From assembly GCF_009857745.1 (NCBI RefSeq), contig NZ_WWEN01000003.1:124001-188000 (forward strand): a DNA stretch of 64,000 nucleotides, in the 5' to 3' direction. Positions within the stretch are counted from its first letter, which is position 1, and the number at the start of each line of letters is the position of its first letter. The translations under genes and the position numbers were made by a program. Below the pieces are notes generated by a model. That model made no database searches and had not been told where the DNA came from. It saw nothing but the letters and a program-made list of their open reading frames with translations. Of this stretch, positions 43,483 to 53,582 are shown piece after piece. This stretch comes from Thalassovita mangrovi. GTDB taxonomy: Bacteria > Pseudomonadota > Alphaproteobacteria > Rhodobacterales > Rhodobacteraceae.

Positions 43483-44289
43483 ATGACCGAGATCGCGCAA
43501 GAAGAATCCCGCCAGAGCGATGTGATGGACCCGGCCCGCGCCAGCGCGCTGCAGGTCACGCTGGGCCTGCCCGCCGATATTGCCGCAGGCACTCCGCTGC
43601 CGCCGTTCTTCCACCAGATCTATTTCTGGCAACCGGAACCCGCGCCGCGCCTGGGCCGCGACGGCCATCCGAAAACCGGCCTCGGGCTCATCCCCGATCT
43701 GGGCCTGCCGCGCCGGATGTGGGCCGGCGGACGGCTGGACTTCCACGCGCCCCTGCTGGCCGGTGTCGCGGCGGAAAAACGCACCACCGTGGCCAAGGTC
43801 AGCCGCAAGGAGGGCCGCAGCGGCCCGCTGGGTTTCGTCACCCTGAAACACGACATCCATCAGCAGGACCGGCTGTGCGTCACCGAATACCAGGATCTGG
43901 TCTATCGCGAAGACCCCGCGCCGGATGCGCCGAAACCACAATCCCCCGCCGCCGCCAGTGATGAGGACCGCACCGAACAGGCCGCATTCACCTCGACGCA
44001 GCTCTTTCGCTACTCGGCGCTGACCTTCAACGGTCACCGGATACACTACGATCTGGATTATGCCCGTGACGTCGAAGGCTACGCCGGCCTGGTCACCCAC
44101 GGCCCCCTTCTGGCGCAGCTGTTGATGCTGATGGCCGAACGGCAGATGGGCCCGCTCAACCGCTTCAGCTTCCGCGCCACCGCGCCGCTGATGCACTATG
44201 AGCCCGCCACCCTGTGCTGGAAATCCGACGGCACGATGTGGGTGCGCGGCCCCGACGGCCGCCAATGCATGCAGGCCGAGGCGGGTTAG
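43483..44289 (+). CDS. FAS1-like dehydratase / mesaconyl-C4-CoA hydratase-like
   Basis: A 268-residue two-part hot-dog protein. The N-terminal half has the FAS1-like dehydratase features FHQIYFWQPEPAPRLGRDGHPKTG and LPRRMWAGGRLDFH. The C-terminal half is MaoC-like with FRYSALTFNGHRIHYDLDYARDVEGYAGLVTHGPLLAQLL, holding the Asp/His hydratase residues. Similar proteins include mesaconyl-C4-CoA hydratase of the 3-hydroxypropionate cycle, but that pathway is not otherwise visible, so a general acyl-CoA hydratase is as likely. No strong binding site precedes the ATG. Confidence 0.8.
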   Translation: MTEIAQEESRQSDVMDPARASALQVTLGLPADIAAGTPLPPFFHQIYFWQPEPAPRLGRDGHPKTGLGLIPDLGLPRRMWAGGRLDFHAPLLAGVAAEKRTTVAKVSRKEGRSGPLGFVTLKHDIHQQDRLCVTEYQDLVYREDPAPDAPKPQSPAAASDEDRTEQAAFTSTQLFRYSALTFNGHRIHYDLDYARDVEGYAGLVTHGPLLAQLLMLMAERQMGPLNRFSFRATAPLMHYEPATLCWKSDGTMWVRGPDGRQCMQAEAG

Positions 44290-44300
44290 CGCCTCAGCTG

Positions 44301-44325
44301 CTTCTTCTTGGCAAAAATACTCAAA
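44301..44325 (-). repeat. Dispersed GTATTT element, copy 7
   Basis: On minus GAGTATTTTTGCCAAGAAGA lies between the converging dehydratase and FAD-oxidoreductase genes, in sense with the latter and about 28 bases after its stop. Confidence 0.65.
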
Positions 44326-44352
44326 TCCGCCCGCTCGGGTGGCGCTATACCC

Positions 44353-45393
44353 TCAAAGGCTCGCCTCGGCCCGGAATCCCTCCGGTATCCGGTCGATCCC
44401 TTCAAGCAGCAGATCGGCCATCACCTGCCCCACTTTCGGCGCCATGCCGAACCCGATCTTGAAGCCGCCATTGGCGATATACTGGCCCCGCTTGGTGGGA
44501 TGCGCGCCCAGAACCGGAGCGCGGCTGCGCGTGCGCGGGCGGACACCGGCCCAGCGTTCCACCACCTCCGCCCCGGCCAGCGCCGGAACCGCAGCGAAGG
44601 CGCGCTCCAGCACTTCGTCGAGCTGGCCGTCCACCGATTTGGGATCGTCGTAATCGCGTTCGCTGGTCGATCCGATGGCGACGGTGCCGTCGGCATGGGG
44701 CACCACGTGCACCGCGTCGGCGAAAAGCTGCGGGCAATCGCGCGGATCGAACCCGATCCGCAGCGACGCGCCCTGCCCCTTCACCCCGTTGCCGAAGGTC
44801 CGGGTTGTCTCAAGGTTGATCTCCTCCAGCCCGGCGACACCGGTGGCCCAGAGCACACGGCCCTGCGCCGGGCCTTCCGCCACGATCTCGCCGCCCTTGG
44901 CCTCGATCGCCGCCACCAGGGCGATGCAGGCCATGCGCGGATGCATCCGGGCGCTCAATGTGTCGCGGATCAGCCAGCCGGTCGGACTCAGCGGCGCCCA
45001 GTCGCCCGCCTTTGCCGCCTCGATCACTTCCCAGATCGCCTTGCCCTGCCACAGCTCCGAAGCACCCGCGCGGCGCGACCGCGCCAGCTCCAGCGCCTTG
45101 TCGTCGGCTACCGGCTGCAACCGGCCCGAACGGGCATAGCCTGCGCGCTTGCCGCCCGCCGCCTCGACCCCGCGCCAGAATCCTTCGGCCATAATCAGGC
45201 TTTCGAACTGGAACTGCTTCTTGTCGTTCCAGTTTTCCGGCACATGCGGCGCTAAGGCCCCCACGATCCCGCCGCTGGCCCCGGCGCCCGGGCCATAAGG
45301 GTCGATCACCCGAACCGAGGCCCCGCGCGACAGGCAGGACCAGGCAACGGAGAGGCCGAAAATCCCGGCCCCGTAAACGGTCACGTCAGCCAT
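44353..45393 (-). CDS. DAO-family FAD oxidoreductase, MnmC oxidase-like
   Basis: A 346-residue flavoprotein of the D-amino-acid oxidase fold. The Rossmann motif VTVYGAGIFGLSVAWSC is at the N-terminus, the second FAD stretch PGAGASGGIVGALAPH follows, and the C-terminal GVRPRTRSRAPVLGAHP...YIANGGFKIGFGMAP closes the site. Glycine oxidase (ThiO) and the C-terminal oxidase half of MnmC are the nearest kinds. The divergent neighbour encodes the MnmD methyltransferase, so a role in removing the carboxymethyl group of cmnm5s2U34 in tRNA is favoured. The start at 45393 is six bases behind GGGGA. Confidence 0.8.
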   Translation of the reverse strand: MADVTVYGAGIFGLSVAWSCLSRGASVRVIDPYGPGAGASGGIVGALAPHVPENWNDKKQFQFESLIMAEGFWRGVEAAGGKRAGYARSGRLQPVADDKALELARSRRAGASELWQGKAIWEVIEAAKAGDWAPLSPTGWLIRDTLSARMHPRMACIALVAAIEAKGGEIVAEGPAQGRVLWATGVAGLEEINLETTRTFGNGVKGQGASLRIGFDPRDCPQLFADAVHVVPHADGTVAIGSTSERDYDDPKSVDGQLDEVLERAFAAVPALAGAEVVERWAGVRPRTRSRAPVLGAHPTKRGQYIANGGFKIGFGMAPKVGQVMADLLLEGIDRIPEGFRAEASL

Positions 45394-45459
45394 TGCCATT
45401 CCCCGCATTCCCTTTCATTGTCCCGCCATTCTCAACCGCAACCCTTAAGGGATCAGACG

Positions 45460-46137
45460 ATGCAAGACCAGCGTGCCGAACTGGAATGGCGCGATGAAAC
45501 GGTGCCGGTATCGACACGTTTCGACGATCCCTATTTTTCGCTCGACAACGGGCTGGCGGAAACCTCTTACGTGTTCCTGGGCGGCAACGACCTGCCCGAA
45601 CGGTTCCGCCCCGGGTTCCATATCGCCGAGCTCGGTTTCGGCACCGGGCTGAACCTGCTGGCGGCGCTGAAGCTGTGGCGCGAAACCGGTCAGGAGGGCG
45701 TTCTGCACTTCACCACGTTCGAGGCGTTCCCGATGTCCCCGGATGAAATGATCCGCGCGCAACGGGCCTTCCCGGACATCGCCGAAGTCGCCGCCGATCT
45801 GGCACCGCACTGGTCCGACGGGTTGCACCGGATCGACCTGCCCGACCTGCGCTTCGAGATGATCCGCGGCGATGCGCGCGAGACCCTCCCGCATTGGGAG
45901 GGACGAGCGGACGCCTGGTTCCTCGACGGGTTTTCCCCCGCCAAGAACCCCGAGCTCTGGGGGCCGGATCTGATGGCCGAGGTCTGCTGCCACACCGCGC
46001 CCGGCGGCACCGCGGCGACCTATACGGCGGCGGGCTTCGTCCGGCGCGGGCTGCAAGACGCCGGGTTCGAGGTGGATCGCCGCCCCGGCTTCGGCCGCAA
46101 ACGCCATATGACCGTCGCGCGAAAGGCCCCGGCATGA
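45460..46137 (+). CDS. mnmD: tRNA (mnm5s2U34)-methyltransferase, MnmD-like
   Basis: A 225-residue SAM-dependent methyltransferase of the MnmC N-terminal (DUF752) type. Seen are YFSLDNGLAETSYVFLGGNDLPERF, the SAM loop IAELGFGTGLNLLAALKLW, WFLDGFSPAKNPELWG and the closing RRPGFGRKRHMTVA. In E. coli this domain is fused to the oxidase that here lies divergently as a separate gene. It makes mnm5 from nm5 at wobble uridine 34. AAGGGA precedes the ATG. Its stop overlaps the next ATG (ATGA). Confidence 0.9.
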   Translation: MQDQRAELEWRDETVPVSTRFDDPYFSLDNGLAETSYVFLGGNDLPERFRPGFHIAELGFGTGLNLLAALKLWRETGQEGVLHFTTFEAFPMSPDEMIRAQRAFPDIAEVAADLAPHWSDGLHRIDLPDLRFEMIRGDARETLPHWEGRADAWFLDGFSPAKNPELWGPDLMAEVCCHTAPGGTAATYTAAGFVRRGLQDAGFEVDRRPGFGRKRHMTVARKAPA

Positions 46138-47000
46138 GTTCGACCAACACCCGGCTCGGCATCCTGCTGATGGTGGCCACCACCTTCGTCTTCGCCGTGC
46201 AGGACGGCATTTCCCGCCACTTGGCAGGGGAATACAACGTCTTCATGGTGACGATGATCCGCTACTGGTTCTTCGCCGCTTTCGTGATTGCCATCGCCAG
46301 CCGCAAGGCTGGCGGCGTGCGCGCCGCCGCGCGCACCACCCAGCCGCTGCTGCAAAGCTTCCGCGCGCTGCTGCTGATCACCGAAATCTGCGTCCTGGTC
46401 TTTGCCTTCACCCGGCTGGGGCTGGTGGAAAGCCACGCGATCTTTGCCGGATACCCGCTGCTGATCGCCGCCCTGTCCGGCCCGGTGCTGGGCGAAACCG
46501 TCGGCTGGAAACGCTGGAGCGCGATCGCGGTCGGCTTCGTCGGCATACTGATCATCCTGCAACCGGGCGTCGGCGTGTTCAAACCGCTGGCGGTCCTGCC
46601 GGTGCTGTCGGCGCTGATGTTCGCGCTGTACGGATTGCTGACCCGCTATGTCGCCCGCAAAGACAGCGCCGCGACCTCGTTCTTCTGGACCGGTACAGTG
46701 GGATCGGTGGCGATGACCCTGATCGGCATGTGGTTCTGGGAACCGATGTCGGCGGGCGACTGGATCTGGATGGCAACGCTTTGCGTCACCGGCGCCTTGG
46801 GGCATTTCCTGCTGATCAAATGCTACGAGGTGGCCGAGGCCAGCGCAGTGCAGCCCTTCGCCTATCTGCAGCTGGTCTTCGCCTCGGCGATCGGTATCAT
46901 GGCCTTCGGCGAAACCGTCCGGCTGAACGTCGCCATTGGCGCCGGGATCATCGTGTCGGCGGGGCTGTTCACCCTATGGCGAGAGCGGCAGAACGCTTGA
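46134..47000 (+). CDS. EamA/DMT-family transporter
   Basis: A 288-residue drug/metabolite transporter with ten membrane helices in two EamA repeats; the end of the first repeat is LGLVESHAIFAGYPLLIAALSGPVLGE and of the second AEASAVQPFAYLQLVFASAIGIMAFGE. The substrate is unknown; S-adenosylmethionine importers belong to this group, which would suit its coupling to a SAM enzyme, but that is speculation. The 3' end overlaps the convergent transglycosylase by 27 bp. Confidence 0.88.
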   Translation: MSSTNTRLGILLMVATTFVFAVQDGISRHLAGEYNVFMVTMIRYWFFAAFVIAIASRKAGGVRAAARTTQPLLQSFRALLLITEICVLVFAFTRLGLVESHAIFAGYPLLIAALSGPVLGETVGWKRWSAIAVGFVGILIILQPGVGVFKPLAVLPVLSALMFALYGLLTRYVARKDSAATSFFWTGTVGSVAMTLIGMWFWEPMSAGDWIWMATLCVTGALGHFLLIKCYEVAEASAVQPFAYLQLVFASAIGIMAFGETVRLNVAIGAGIIVSAGLFTLWRERQNA

Positions 47001-48935
47001 TCCCACAAGTTCCTTGCTGAACGGCTGCGGCAGCGGATCGCGGCCCAGTTTGGCGCGGTAGACCGGCAGGGATTCCGCCACCCGCATCACGTAGTTGCGG
47101 GTTTCGCGGAACGGGATGAATTCGACCCAGTCGATCACATCCACCGCCCCGCTGCGCGGATCGCCGTACAGGTCCATCCAGCGTTCCGGCCGCCGCGGCC
47201 CGGCGTTGTAGCCCGCTGCAACCATCAGGATATTGCCGTTGAACCGCTGCCCCAGCGACGCCAGGTAGGCGCTGCCCAGCGTGGCGTTATAGCTCCAGTC
47301 GCTCAGCACCCTGGCCGGGTCGTGATCGATCCCCAGGTCGCGCGCCACCAGCTTGGCGGTGGCCGGCATCAGCTGCATCAGACCCTGCGCCCCGGCGCCG
47401 CTGACCACCCGGTAATTGAATTCGCTTTCGCGCCGCGCGATGGCCAGCGACAGTTCCATCGGCACCGGCAGGGTCATGTCGCGCATCGGATGCAGCGCGT
47501 AATAGGGCCCGGCCACGACCAATCCGCGCCGCGCCGCCTCTTTGCCGACCATCACAGCCAGATGCGGTTCCTGCATCTCGTCCAGCAGATCGCCCAGTTG
47601 TCCCAGTTCGGTCGGCGTCAGGGTTTCGGCCATATGCCGCAGGAACTGCACCGACAGGTTCACTTCACCCGCGCGCAGCAACAGCATGGCGGCCTCGAAG
47701 ACCGAGGAGTTGGCAAATTCCGCCTGCCGCCAATCGGGAAAGGCATCGCCCCCGGCCAGCGTCGCGTCGAACGCGATCCCGGCCTTTTCCGCCGCCAGCA
47801 GCCCGTAGAAGCTGGTCTGGTACTGCGCCCCTTCGGCATAGGCCAGTTTCGCCGCCTCGGCGTCGCCCGCCGCTTCCTGCGCGCGGCCCAGCCAGTACCC
47901 GGCCCGGCCCAGAGAAATCGGCGTGTCCACCGCCATGCGGAACCGCTGGAAATGATCGCGCGCCAGTTCCGGATCGTTGAGGAAGCGCAGCGCGATGAAG
48001 CCAGACAGCCATTCCAGGTCGGCGTAATCCGACCCTTCGGTCAACCCGTGGGACGAGGCGATGGCATAGGCGGTCTGCATCTTGGCCGCCCGCATCTGTT
48101 CGCGCGCCATGCTGCGCCGCCAGCCGGACCATTGCCCCGGTTCGCCCAGGCCTGCCGCCGATGCGCTGCGCTCCAGCAGCAATGCGATGGCGTCGTCGCT
48201 GCGCCCTTTCTGCATCCGCCAGCGGAACCGCTCATAGGCCAGCCCCGGATCATCGGCCAATTCCTTGGGCACCGCTTTGATCAGCGCGTCGACATCCTTG
48301 CGCTGCGCCCGAAGCCCCAGCCGCGCCGTCGCCAGCTTGCGCCAGCCCTCGGGCACCAGCGGCAGCATGTCGGTCACGTTGCTGGACCAGTCGCGCCACA
48401 GCACCATGTCGAGCCGCGCTTCATGATGCGGCGCCAGCAGTTTCGGATAGGCCGCCAGCAGCGCGGCATGTTCTTCCTTGTCCAGCGACAGGGTGCGCCA
48501 GCCCAGCACCAGCCCGGCTTCGGCTTCGCCCTGCCGCCCGGCTGCGCTCAGCGCCTTGGCATAGGCCAGCAGACCGGTGCCGGTCTGTGGCGGTTCGGGT
48601 TCGAAAAACGCGATCACCTGATCGGGCGCGGCCTCGGCCATCGCCGCCTCGCTGCGTTTGCGCAACAGCTTCAGACCCGGCCAATCGGCGCGCCGGGACA
48701 GGAAGGCGGTCACCTCTTCGGGTGTGCCCTTGCCCGCCCGCAGGCGAATCCATTCGACGATATCGGCGGACACCTGCCCACCCGCGCGTTCGGCCAGTTG
48801 CGCGGCGCGGTCCCAATCGCGGTCCTGGGCCGCATCGATGGCGCTGGCAAGCGGCCGGGGACCGGGATTTTGCTGCGCTTGGGCGGGAAGAATCGTCGCA
48901 GAAATGGCAAGGAACAGGGGAATAAGACGCAACAT
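46974..48935 (-). CDS. Soluble lytic murein transglycosylase
   Basis: A 653-residue Slt70-like enzyme. A signal peptide ends near AQAQQ (about residue 21). A long alpha-helical superhelix follows, and the C-terminal SLT domain (about 490-610) has the catalytic Glu in [13 protein letters not shown], then [16 protein letters not shown] and [14 protein letters not shown]. It cleaves the glycan strands of peptidoglycan to anhydromuropeptides in the periplasm. It is divergent to dapA. Confidence 0.92.
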   Translation of the reverse strand: MLRLIPLFLAISATILPAQAQQNPGPRPLASAIDAAQDRDWDRAAQLAERAGGQVSADIVEWIRLRAGKGTPEEVTAFLSRRADWPGLKLLRKRSEAAMAEAAPDQVIAFFEPEPPQTGTGLLAYAKALSAAGRQGEAEAGLVLGWRTLSLDKEEHAALLAAYPKLLAPHHEARLDMVLWRDWSSNVTDMLPLVPEGWRKLATARLGLRAQRKDVDALIKAVPKELADDPGLAYERFRWRMQKGRSDDAIALLLERSASAAGLGEPGQWSGWRRSMAREQMRAAKMQTAYAIASSHGLTEGSDYADLEWLSGFIALRFLNDPELARDHFQRFRMAVDTPISLGRAGYWLGRAQEAAGDAEAAKLAYAEGAQYQTSFYGLLAAEKAGIAFDATLAGGDAFPDWRQAEFANSSVFEAAMLLLRAGEVNLSVQFLRHMAETLTPTELGQLGDLLDEMQEPHLAVMVGKEAARRGLVVAGPYYALHPMRDMTLPVPMELSLAIARRESEFNYRVVSGAGAQGLMQLMPATAKLVARDLGIDHDPARVLSDWSYNATLGSAYLASLGQRFNGNILMVAAGYNAGPRRPERWMDLYGDPRSGAVDVIDWVEFIPFRETRNYVMRVAESLPVYRAKLGRDPLPQPFSKELVGSSVLPLSP

Positions 48936-49092
48936 GGCTTGCTTTTACAAAGGAACAAGGGATAGACAGCGCAAGCTTAATTCCGCGCGGCTTCCGGTGC
49001 AAATCACGAAGGCGAAATCATGCCCGCCCCGGCGCGCGCAGCGGATCGAACTCACCGGGCCGAAACCGGCCATACGACAGAAGGAGCGTGTC

Positions 49093-49965
49093 ATGTTCAG
49101 AGGATCTTTTCCTGCTTTGGTCACGCCGTTCAAGAACGGCGAGCTGGATCTGGAGACGCTCAAGAAACTGATCGAATGGCATATCGGCGAAGGCACCAAC
49201 GGTTTCGTCCCCGTCGGCACCACCGGCGAAAGCCCGACACTGACCCACCGCGAACATGAAACCGTGGTCGAGGAAGTGGTCAAGGCCGTCGCGGGCCGGG
49301 TGCCGGTGATCGCCGGTGCCGGGTCGAACAACACGCTGGAAGGCATCCGCCTGATCCAGCACGCCGAAAAGGTCGGCGCCGACGCCGCGCTGGTGGTGAC
49401 GCCCTATTACAACAAGCCGACCCAACGCGGGCTGATCGCGCATTTCACCGCTATGCACGATTGTTGCGAGCTGCCGATCATCATCTACAATATCCCGGGC
49501 CGCTCGGTCGTCGACATGACGCCGGAAACCATGGGTGAACTGGCCAAGCTGCCCCGCATCGTCGGCGTCAAGGACGCCACCGGCGATCTGGCCCGCGTCA
49601 GCCAGCAGCGCGCCGCCTGCGGCGCCGATTTCTGCCAGCTGTCGGGCGAAGACGCCACCGCGCTTGGCTTCAACGCCCATGGCGGCACCGGCTGCATTTC
49701 GGTCACCGCCAACGTGGCGCCGAAACTCTGCGCCGAATTCCAGGCCGCGACCCTGGCGGGCGATTACGCCAAGGCGCTGGAATACCAGGACCGCCTGATG
49801 CCGCTGCACGAAGCGATCTTCGTCGAACCCGGTCTGGTCGGCGCGAAATACGCAATGGCCAAGCTGGGCCTGTGCAGCGAAGAGGTCCGCCTGCCGCTGA
49901 CCGGTCTGCTGGACAGCACCAAGGCCAAGATCGACGCCGCGATGGCCCATGCCGGTCTGATCTGA
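49093..49965 (+). CDS. dapA: 4-hydroxy-tetrahydrodipicolinate synthase
   Basis: A 290-residue TIM-barrel aldolase for lysine and diaminopimelate synthesis, condensing pyruvate with aspartate semialdehyde. The Schiff-base Lys160 is in GVKDATGD, Tyr132 in IIYNIPGRS, and GTTGESPTL (43-51) is the substrate loop. AAGGAG lies six bases before the ATG. The in-frame extension upstream is antisense to the transglycosylase. Confidence 0.96.
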   Translation: MFRGSFPALVTPFKNGELDLETLKKLIEWHIGEGTNGFVPVGTTGESPTLTHREHETVVEEVVKAVAGRVPVIAGAGSNNTLEGIRLIQHAEKVGADAALVVTPYYNKPTQRGLIAHFTAMHDCCELPIIIYNIPGRSVVDMTPETMGELAKLPRIVGVKDATGDLARVSQQRAACGADFCQLSGEDATALGFNAHGGTGCISVTANVAPKLCAEFQAATLAGDYAKALEYQDRLMPLHEAIFVEPGLVGAKYAMAKLGLCSEEVRLPLTGLLDSTKAKIDAAMAHAGLI

Positions 49966-49985
49966 CCTACCTGAACACCGCAAAT

Positions 49986-50016
49986 AAAAACGCCCGGTCC
50001 AGGACCGGGCGTTTTT
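49986..50016. terminator. Bidirectional rho-independent terminator
   Basis: CGCCCGGTCC-a-GGACCGGGCG (49991-50011) with AAAAA before and TTTTT after. It serves dapA on plus and the SulP gene on minus. Confidence 0.9.
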
Positions 50017-50038
50017 CGTTTCGCGAGTGGTATCTTGT

Positions 50039-51817
50039 TTATTCGGCCGCGTTCTTGTCTTCGTGCGCGATGTCGCCCGCCAGATCGGGGCGGGTCAGCG
50101 CCACCAGCGCGTCATATTGCGACAGGAACACCTCGCCGGTCATTTCTTCGAGGAAATGGCTGCGCTTCAGGCGGTCCATCACCGGGCCCTTGACCTCGGA
50201 CATGTGCAGCTTGATGCCGGCGTCATGCAGGCGATGGTTGATCGCCTCCAGGCTTTCCAGCGCCGACATGTCGATCTCGTTGACCGCCGAACATTGCAGC
50301 ACGACGTGCTTGATCGGCTCGTCGCAGGCGACCCGGTCATAGACGTAATCCTCAAGGAAGCGCGCATTGGCGAAATAGAGGCTTTCGTCGATCCGCAGCG
50401 TCACCACGTTGGGATTGGTCTGCACGTCGTGGCGCAGGATGTTGCGGAAATGCTGGGTGCCGGGGACCAGCCCCACCTCGGCCACATGCGGGCGCGAGGT
50501 CTTGTAGAGGAACAGCAGCACCGACAGCGCCACGCCGGTCGACACGCCGATTTCCACGCCGAAACCCAGGGTCAGGAAGATGGTCGCGGCCACGGCGGCG
50601 AAATCGACCTTGGAATATTTCCAGGTGCGGCTGAGGATCGAGAAATCGACCAGGCTCAGCACCGCCACGATGATGGTCGCGGCCAGCGTCGCCTTGGGCA
50701 GGAAGAACAGCAAGGGCGTCAGCAGCAGCGCGGCGAACAGGATGCCCACGGCGGTAAAGGCGCCCGCGGCGGGGGTTTCCGCCCCGGCGTCGAAGTTCAC
50801 CACCGAGCGGGCGAAACCGCCAGTCACCGGGTAACCGCCCGACACCGCCGCGGCGATGTTCGACGCGCCCAGGCCCACCAATTCCTGGTCGGGAGTGATG
50901 CGCTGGCGTTTCTTGGCGGCCAGGGTCTGCGCGACCGACACCGATTCAACGAAGCCGATGATCGAAATCAGCAGCGCCGACACGAAGAGCGACGACCAGA
51001 TTTCCCCATCGAAGGACGGCAGCGTCAGCGGCGGCAGGCCCATCGGCACCTCGCCCACGATTTTCACGCCATGGCCGGCCAGACCGAAAATCCAGGTCAC
51101 CAGCGTGGTCACCACCACCGCCGCGACCGGACCGGCCTTGGCCAGGATGTCGGCCAGGCGCGGTTTCAGCCCGAAGCCCAGCAGCAGCGGCTTCAGCCCC
51201 TTGCGCACCCAGAACAGGAATGCGGTCGTGGTCAGGCCGATGAACAGGGTGATCGGATTGGTCAGGTGCTGGTTCTCGAACAACGACGTCACGATTTCGA
51301 CCAGGTTGTGACCATGCGCATCGATGCCGAAGATATGCTTCAGCTGCGAGGTGGCGATCAACACACCCGACGCGGTGATGAAGCCCGCGATCACCGGGTG
51401 CGACAGGAAGTTGGCCAGGAAGCCCAGCCGGAAAATCCCCAGCACCAGCAGGATCACACCGGAAATGAAGGCCAGGGTGATCGCCGCGGCGGCATATTCC
51501 GCCGTGCCCTGCAGCGCCAGGTTTCCGACCGCCGCTGCCGTCATCAGCGACACCACCGCCACCGGGCCGACGGCCAGCGCGCGGGAAGTGCCGAAGATCG
51601 CATAGGCGACCAGCGGCAGGATCGAGGCGTAAAGCCCCATTTCCGCCGGCAGCCCCGCCAGCAGCGCATAGGCCAGCGATTGCGGGATCAGCATGATCGT
51701 CACGATCACCGCCGCAACCACGTCGCTGGTCAGCGTGTCTTTGTCATAAGTCTTCGACCATTCCAGGATCGGCAGGTGCCGTTCCAGCGAAGCGCGAGTG
51801 AGAGAGGGCAATCGCAT
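50039..51817 (-). CDS. SulP-family anion transporter with STAS domain
   Basis: A 592-residue permease with about 11-14 helices. The family signature lies in DVVAAVIVTIMLIPQSLAYALLAGLPAEMGLYASILPLVAYAIFG (about 33-77). The C-terminal STAS domain (about 445-570) has HVVLQCSAVNEIDMSALESLEAI. Sulfate, bicarbonate or another oxyanion may be carried. As the last gene of the sulfide-oxidation unit it may move sulfate or related anions. The start at 51817 is behind AAGGA. Confidence 0.88.
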   Translation of the reverse strand: MRLPSLTRASLERHLPILEWSKTYDKDTLTSDVVAAVIVTIMLIPQSLAYALLAGLPAEMGLYASILPLVAYAIFGTSRALAVGPVAVVSLMTAAAVGNLALQGTAEYAAAAITLAFISGVILLVLGIFRLGFLANFLSHPVIAGFITASGVLIATSQLKHIFGIDAHGHNLVEIVTSLFENQHLTNPITLFIGLTTTAFLFWVRKGLKPLLLGFGLKPRLADILAKAGPVAAVVVTTLVTWIFGLAGHGVKIVGEVPMGLPPLTLPSFDGEIWSSLFVSALLISIIGFVESVSVAQTLAAKKRQRITPDQELVGLGASNIAAAVSGGYPVTGGFARSVVNFDAGAETPAAGAFTAVGILFAALLLTPLLFFLPKATLAATIIVAVLSLVDFSILSRTWKYSKVDFAAVAATIFLTLGFGVEIGVSTGVALSVLLFLYKTSRPHVAEVGLVPGTQHFRNILRHDVQTNPNVVTLRIDESLYFANARFLEDYVYDRVACDEPIKHVVLQCSAVNEIDMSALESLEAINHRLHDAGIKLHMSEVKGPVMDRLKRSHFLEEMTGEVFLSQYDALVALTRPDLAGDIAHEDKNAAE

Positions 51818-51844
51818 GAGTGTGTCCTTGGGCAAAAGAGGAGA

Positions 51845-51868
51845 GGGCGGGAAGTTCCCGCCCTTTTT
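51845..51868. terminator. Hairpin between sqr and sulP
   Basis: GGGCGGGAA-g-TTCCCGCCC is a perfect 9-bp stem. The T-run follows on plus, where no gene ends; on minus the tail is TCTCCTCTTTT. It probably lowers read-through from sqr into sulP. Confidence 0.5.
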
Positions 51869-51886
51869 AATACGTCGTCAGTCCGG

Positions 51887-53560
51887 TCAGCTGGCCGAAA
51901 CCTTTTCCGGCTTGATCATCCATTCCTTGCCGCGCAGCATGGCCTTCCAATAGACCGGCGGCAGGATCTGCTCCTTCAGGATCCAGGCCGCGCGGGTCGG
52001 CTTGGTTCCGTCCAGGATGAATTTCGGGAAGGACGGCAGCAGCGCGCCGCCATAGCCGAATTCGGCCAGGACGATCTTGCCCTTTTCCACCGTCAGCGGG
52101 CAGGACCCGTAACCGTTATAGATCGCGGCGGGCGATTTGCCGTTGATGTCGTCGACCAGGTTTTCGGCCACCACCGGCGCCTGCATCCGCGCCGCGGCGG
52201 CTGTTTTGGCGTTGGGGGCGTTCATCACGTCGCCCAGCGACCAGATGTTGTCGAATTCCTTGTGGCGCAGCGTCGACTGATCCACGTCGACCCAACCGGC
52301 CGCATCGGCCAGCGGCGACACGCGGATGAAATCGGGCGCGGTCTGCGGCGGGCAGACATGCATCATGTCGAACTCGACCTCGACGCGCTCGACCTCGGTG
52401 TCGGGCTTGGCGACGTCGAACCAGGCTTTCTTGGCCACGCCGTCGACCGCCACCAGGTTGTGGAAGAAGTTCAGGTTGGCGTTGTAGCGCTCGATGTATT
52501 TTTCCAGCGCCGGAACGTATTCCTTCACCCCGAACAGCACGCCGCCGGCATTCATGAAGTTCACCTCGATGTCCTTCAGGACGCCGCTGCGCAGCCAGTG
52601 GTCGCTGGACAGGTACATCGCCTTTTGCGGCGCGCCAGCGCATTTGATCGGCATCGGCGGCTGGGTGAACAGGGCGCGGCCTTCTTTCATCCCCTTGACC
52701 AGTTCCCAGGTATAGGGCGCCAGGTCGTAGCGGTAGTTCGAGGTCACGCCGTTCTTGCCCAGCGTTTCGACCAGGCCTTCGACCTTGTTCCAGTCCAGCT
52801 TCAGCCCCGGGCAGACCACCAGGCGGTCATATTTCACCACCCGGCAGCCGTCGAGGATGACGGCGTTGTCCTTGGGTTCGAAGGCGGCGACGGCGGATTT
52901 GATCCAGTGCACGCCTTTCGGGATCAGGCTGCCCATGGTCTTGGCCGTGGTTTCCGGGTCGAAGATACCCGCGCCGACCATGGTCCAGCCGGGTTGGTAA
53001 TAATGGATGTCGGCCGGATCGAGGATGGCGATTTCCAGGTCGGACTTGCGGGCATGAATGCTCGCCGCTACCGCGATCCCGGCGGCACCGCCACCAACGA
53101 TCACCACGTCGTATTTCGCGTCACCGGTATCGGTCGGGGTCTTGCCGCCGTTGACGATGCGGCGCACGACGCCCGCCATGTCATAACCCGCCGCCTTGGC
53201 CGCGGCGAGGATATCGGCGACCGGCTTGTCCTTGGCCACCGACAGCGACCACAGCGTGGTCGAGCGGGTGCCGGTGCGGCAATAGGCCAGGGTCGGCCCC
53301 GGAAGTTCGATCAGCGCCTTGCCGAAATCGTCGGCGTCTTCGTCGCGCACCTTGCCTGCTACGATCGGCAGATACCGGACCTGCAACCCTGCCGCCTTCG
53401 CTGCGGCTTCGATTTCCTCGAAGGTCGGCTGGTCAGCCGCTTCGCCGTCGGGCCGGTTGCAGATGATCGAGCGAAAACCCAGCTCGACGAGCTTGGCCAC
53501 TTCATCCGGCATGATCTGGGGGGCGACGGACAGTTCGTCAGAAATCTTCTTGGGGTCCAT
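51887..53560 (-). CDS. DUF442/Blh-like domain fused to type II sulfide:quinone oxidoreductase
   Basis: A 557-residue fusion. Residues 1-about 140 are a beta-lactamase-hydrolase-like/DUF442 (TIGR01244-type) phosphatase-fold domain with Cys94 in AYCRTGTRST. Residues about 149-557 are a flavoprotein close to human SQOR-type SQR: the FAD motif VVIVGGGAAGIAVAASI (152-168), Cys307 in KCAGAPQKAMYLSSD and Cys487 in YGSCPLT match the two redox cysteines, and SPLADAAGWVDVD is conserved. It oxidises sulfide and passes electrons to quinone, with the fused domain likely handling the persulfide. The start at 53560 lies nine bases after AAAGGA. Confidence 0.9.
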   Translation of the reverse strand: MDPKKISDELSVAPQIMPDEVAKLVELGFRSIICNRPDGEAADQPTFEEIEAAAKAAGLQVRYLPIVAGKVRDEDADDFGKALIELPGPTLAYCRTGTRSTTLWSLSVAKDKPVADILAAAKAAGYDMAGVVRRIVNGGKTPTDTGDAKYDVVIVGGGAAGIAVAASIHARKSDLEIAILDPADIHYYQPGWTMVGAGIFDPETTAKTMGSLIPKGVHWIKSAVAAFEPKDNAVILDGCRVVKYDRLVVCPGLKLDWNKVEGLVETLGKNGVTSNYRYDLAPYTWELVKGMKEGRALFTQPPMPIKCAGAPQKAMYLSSDHWLRSGVLKDIEVNFMNAGGVLFGVKEYVPALEKYIERYNANLNFFHNLVAVDGVAKKAWFDVAKPDTEVERVEVEFDMMHVCPPQTAPDFIRVSPLADAAGWVDVDQSTLRHKEFDNIWSLGDVMNAPNAKTAAAARMQAPVVAENLVDDINGKSPAAIYNGYGSCPLTVEKGKIVLAEFGYGGALLPSFPKFILDGTKPTRAAWILKEQILPPVYWKAMLRGKEWMIKPEKVSAS

Positions 53561-53582
53561 GATCTGGAATCCTTTCACGAAG

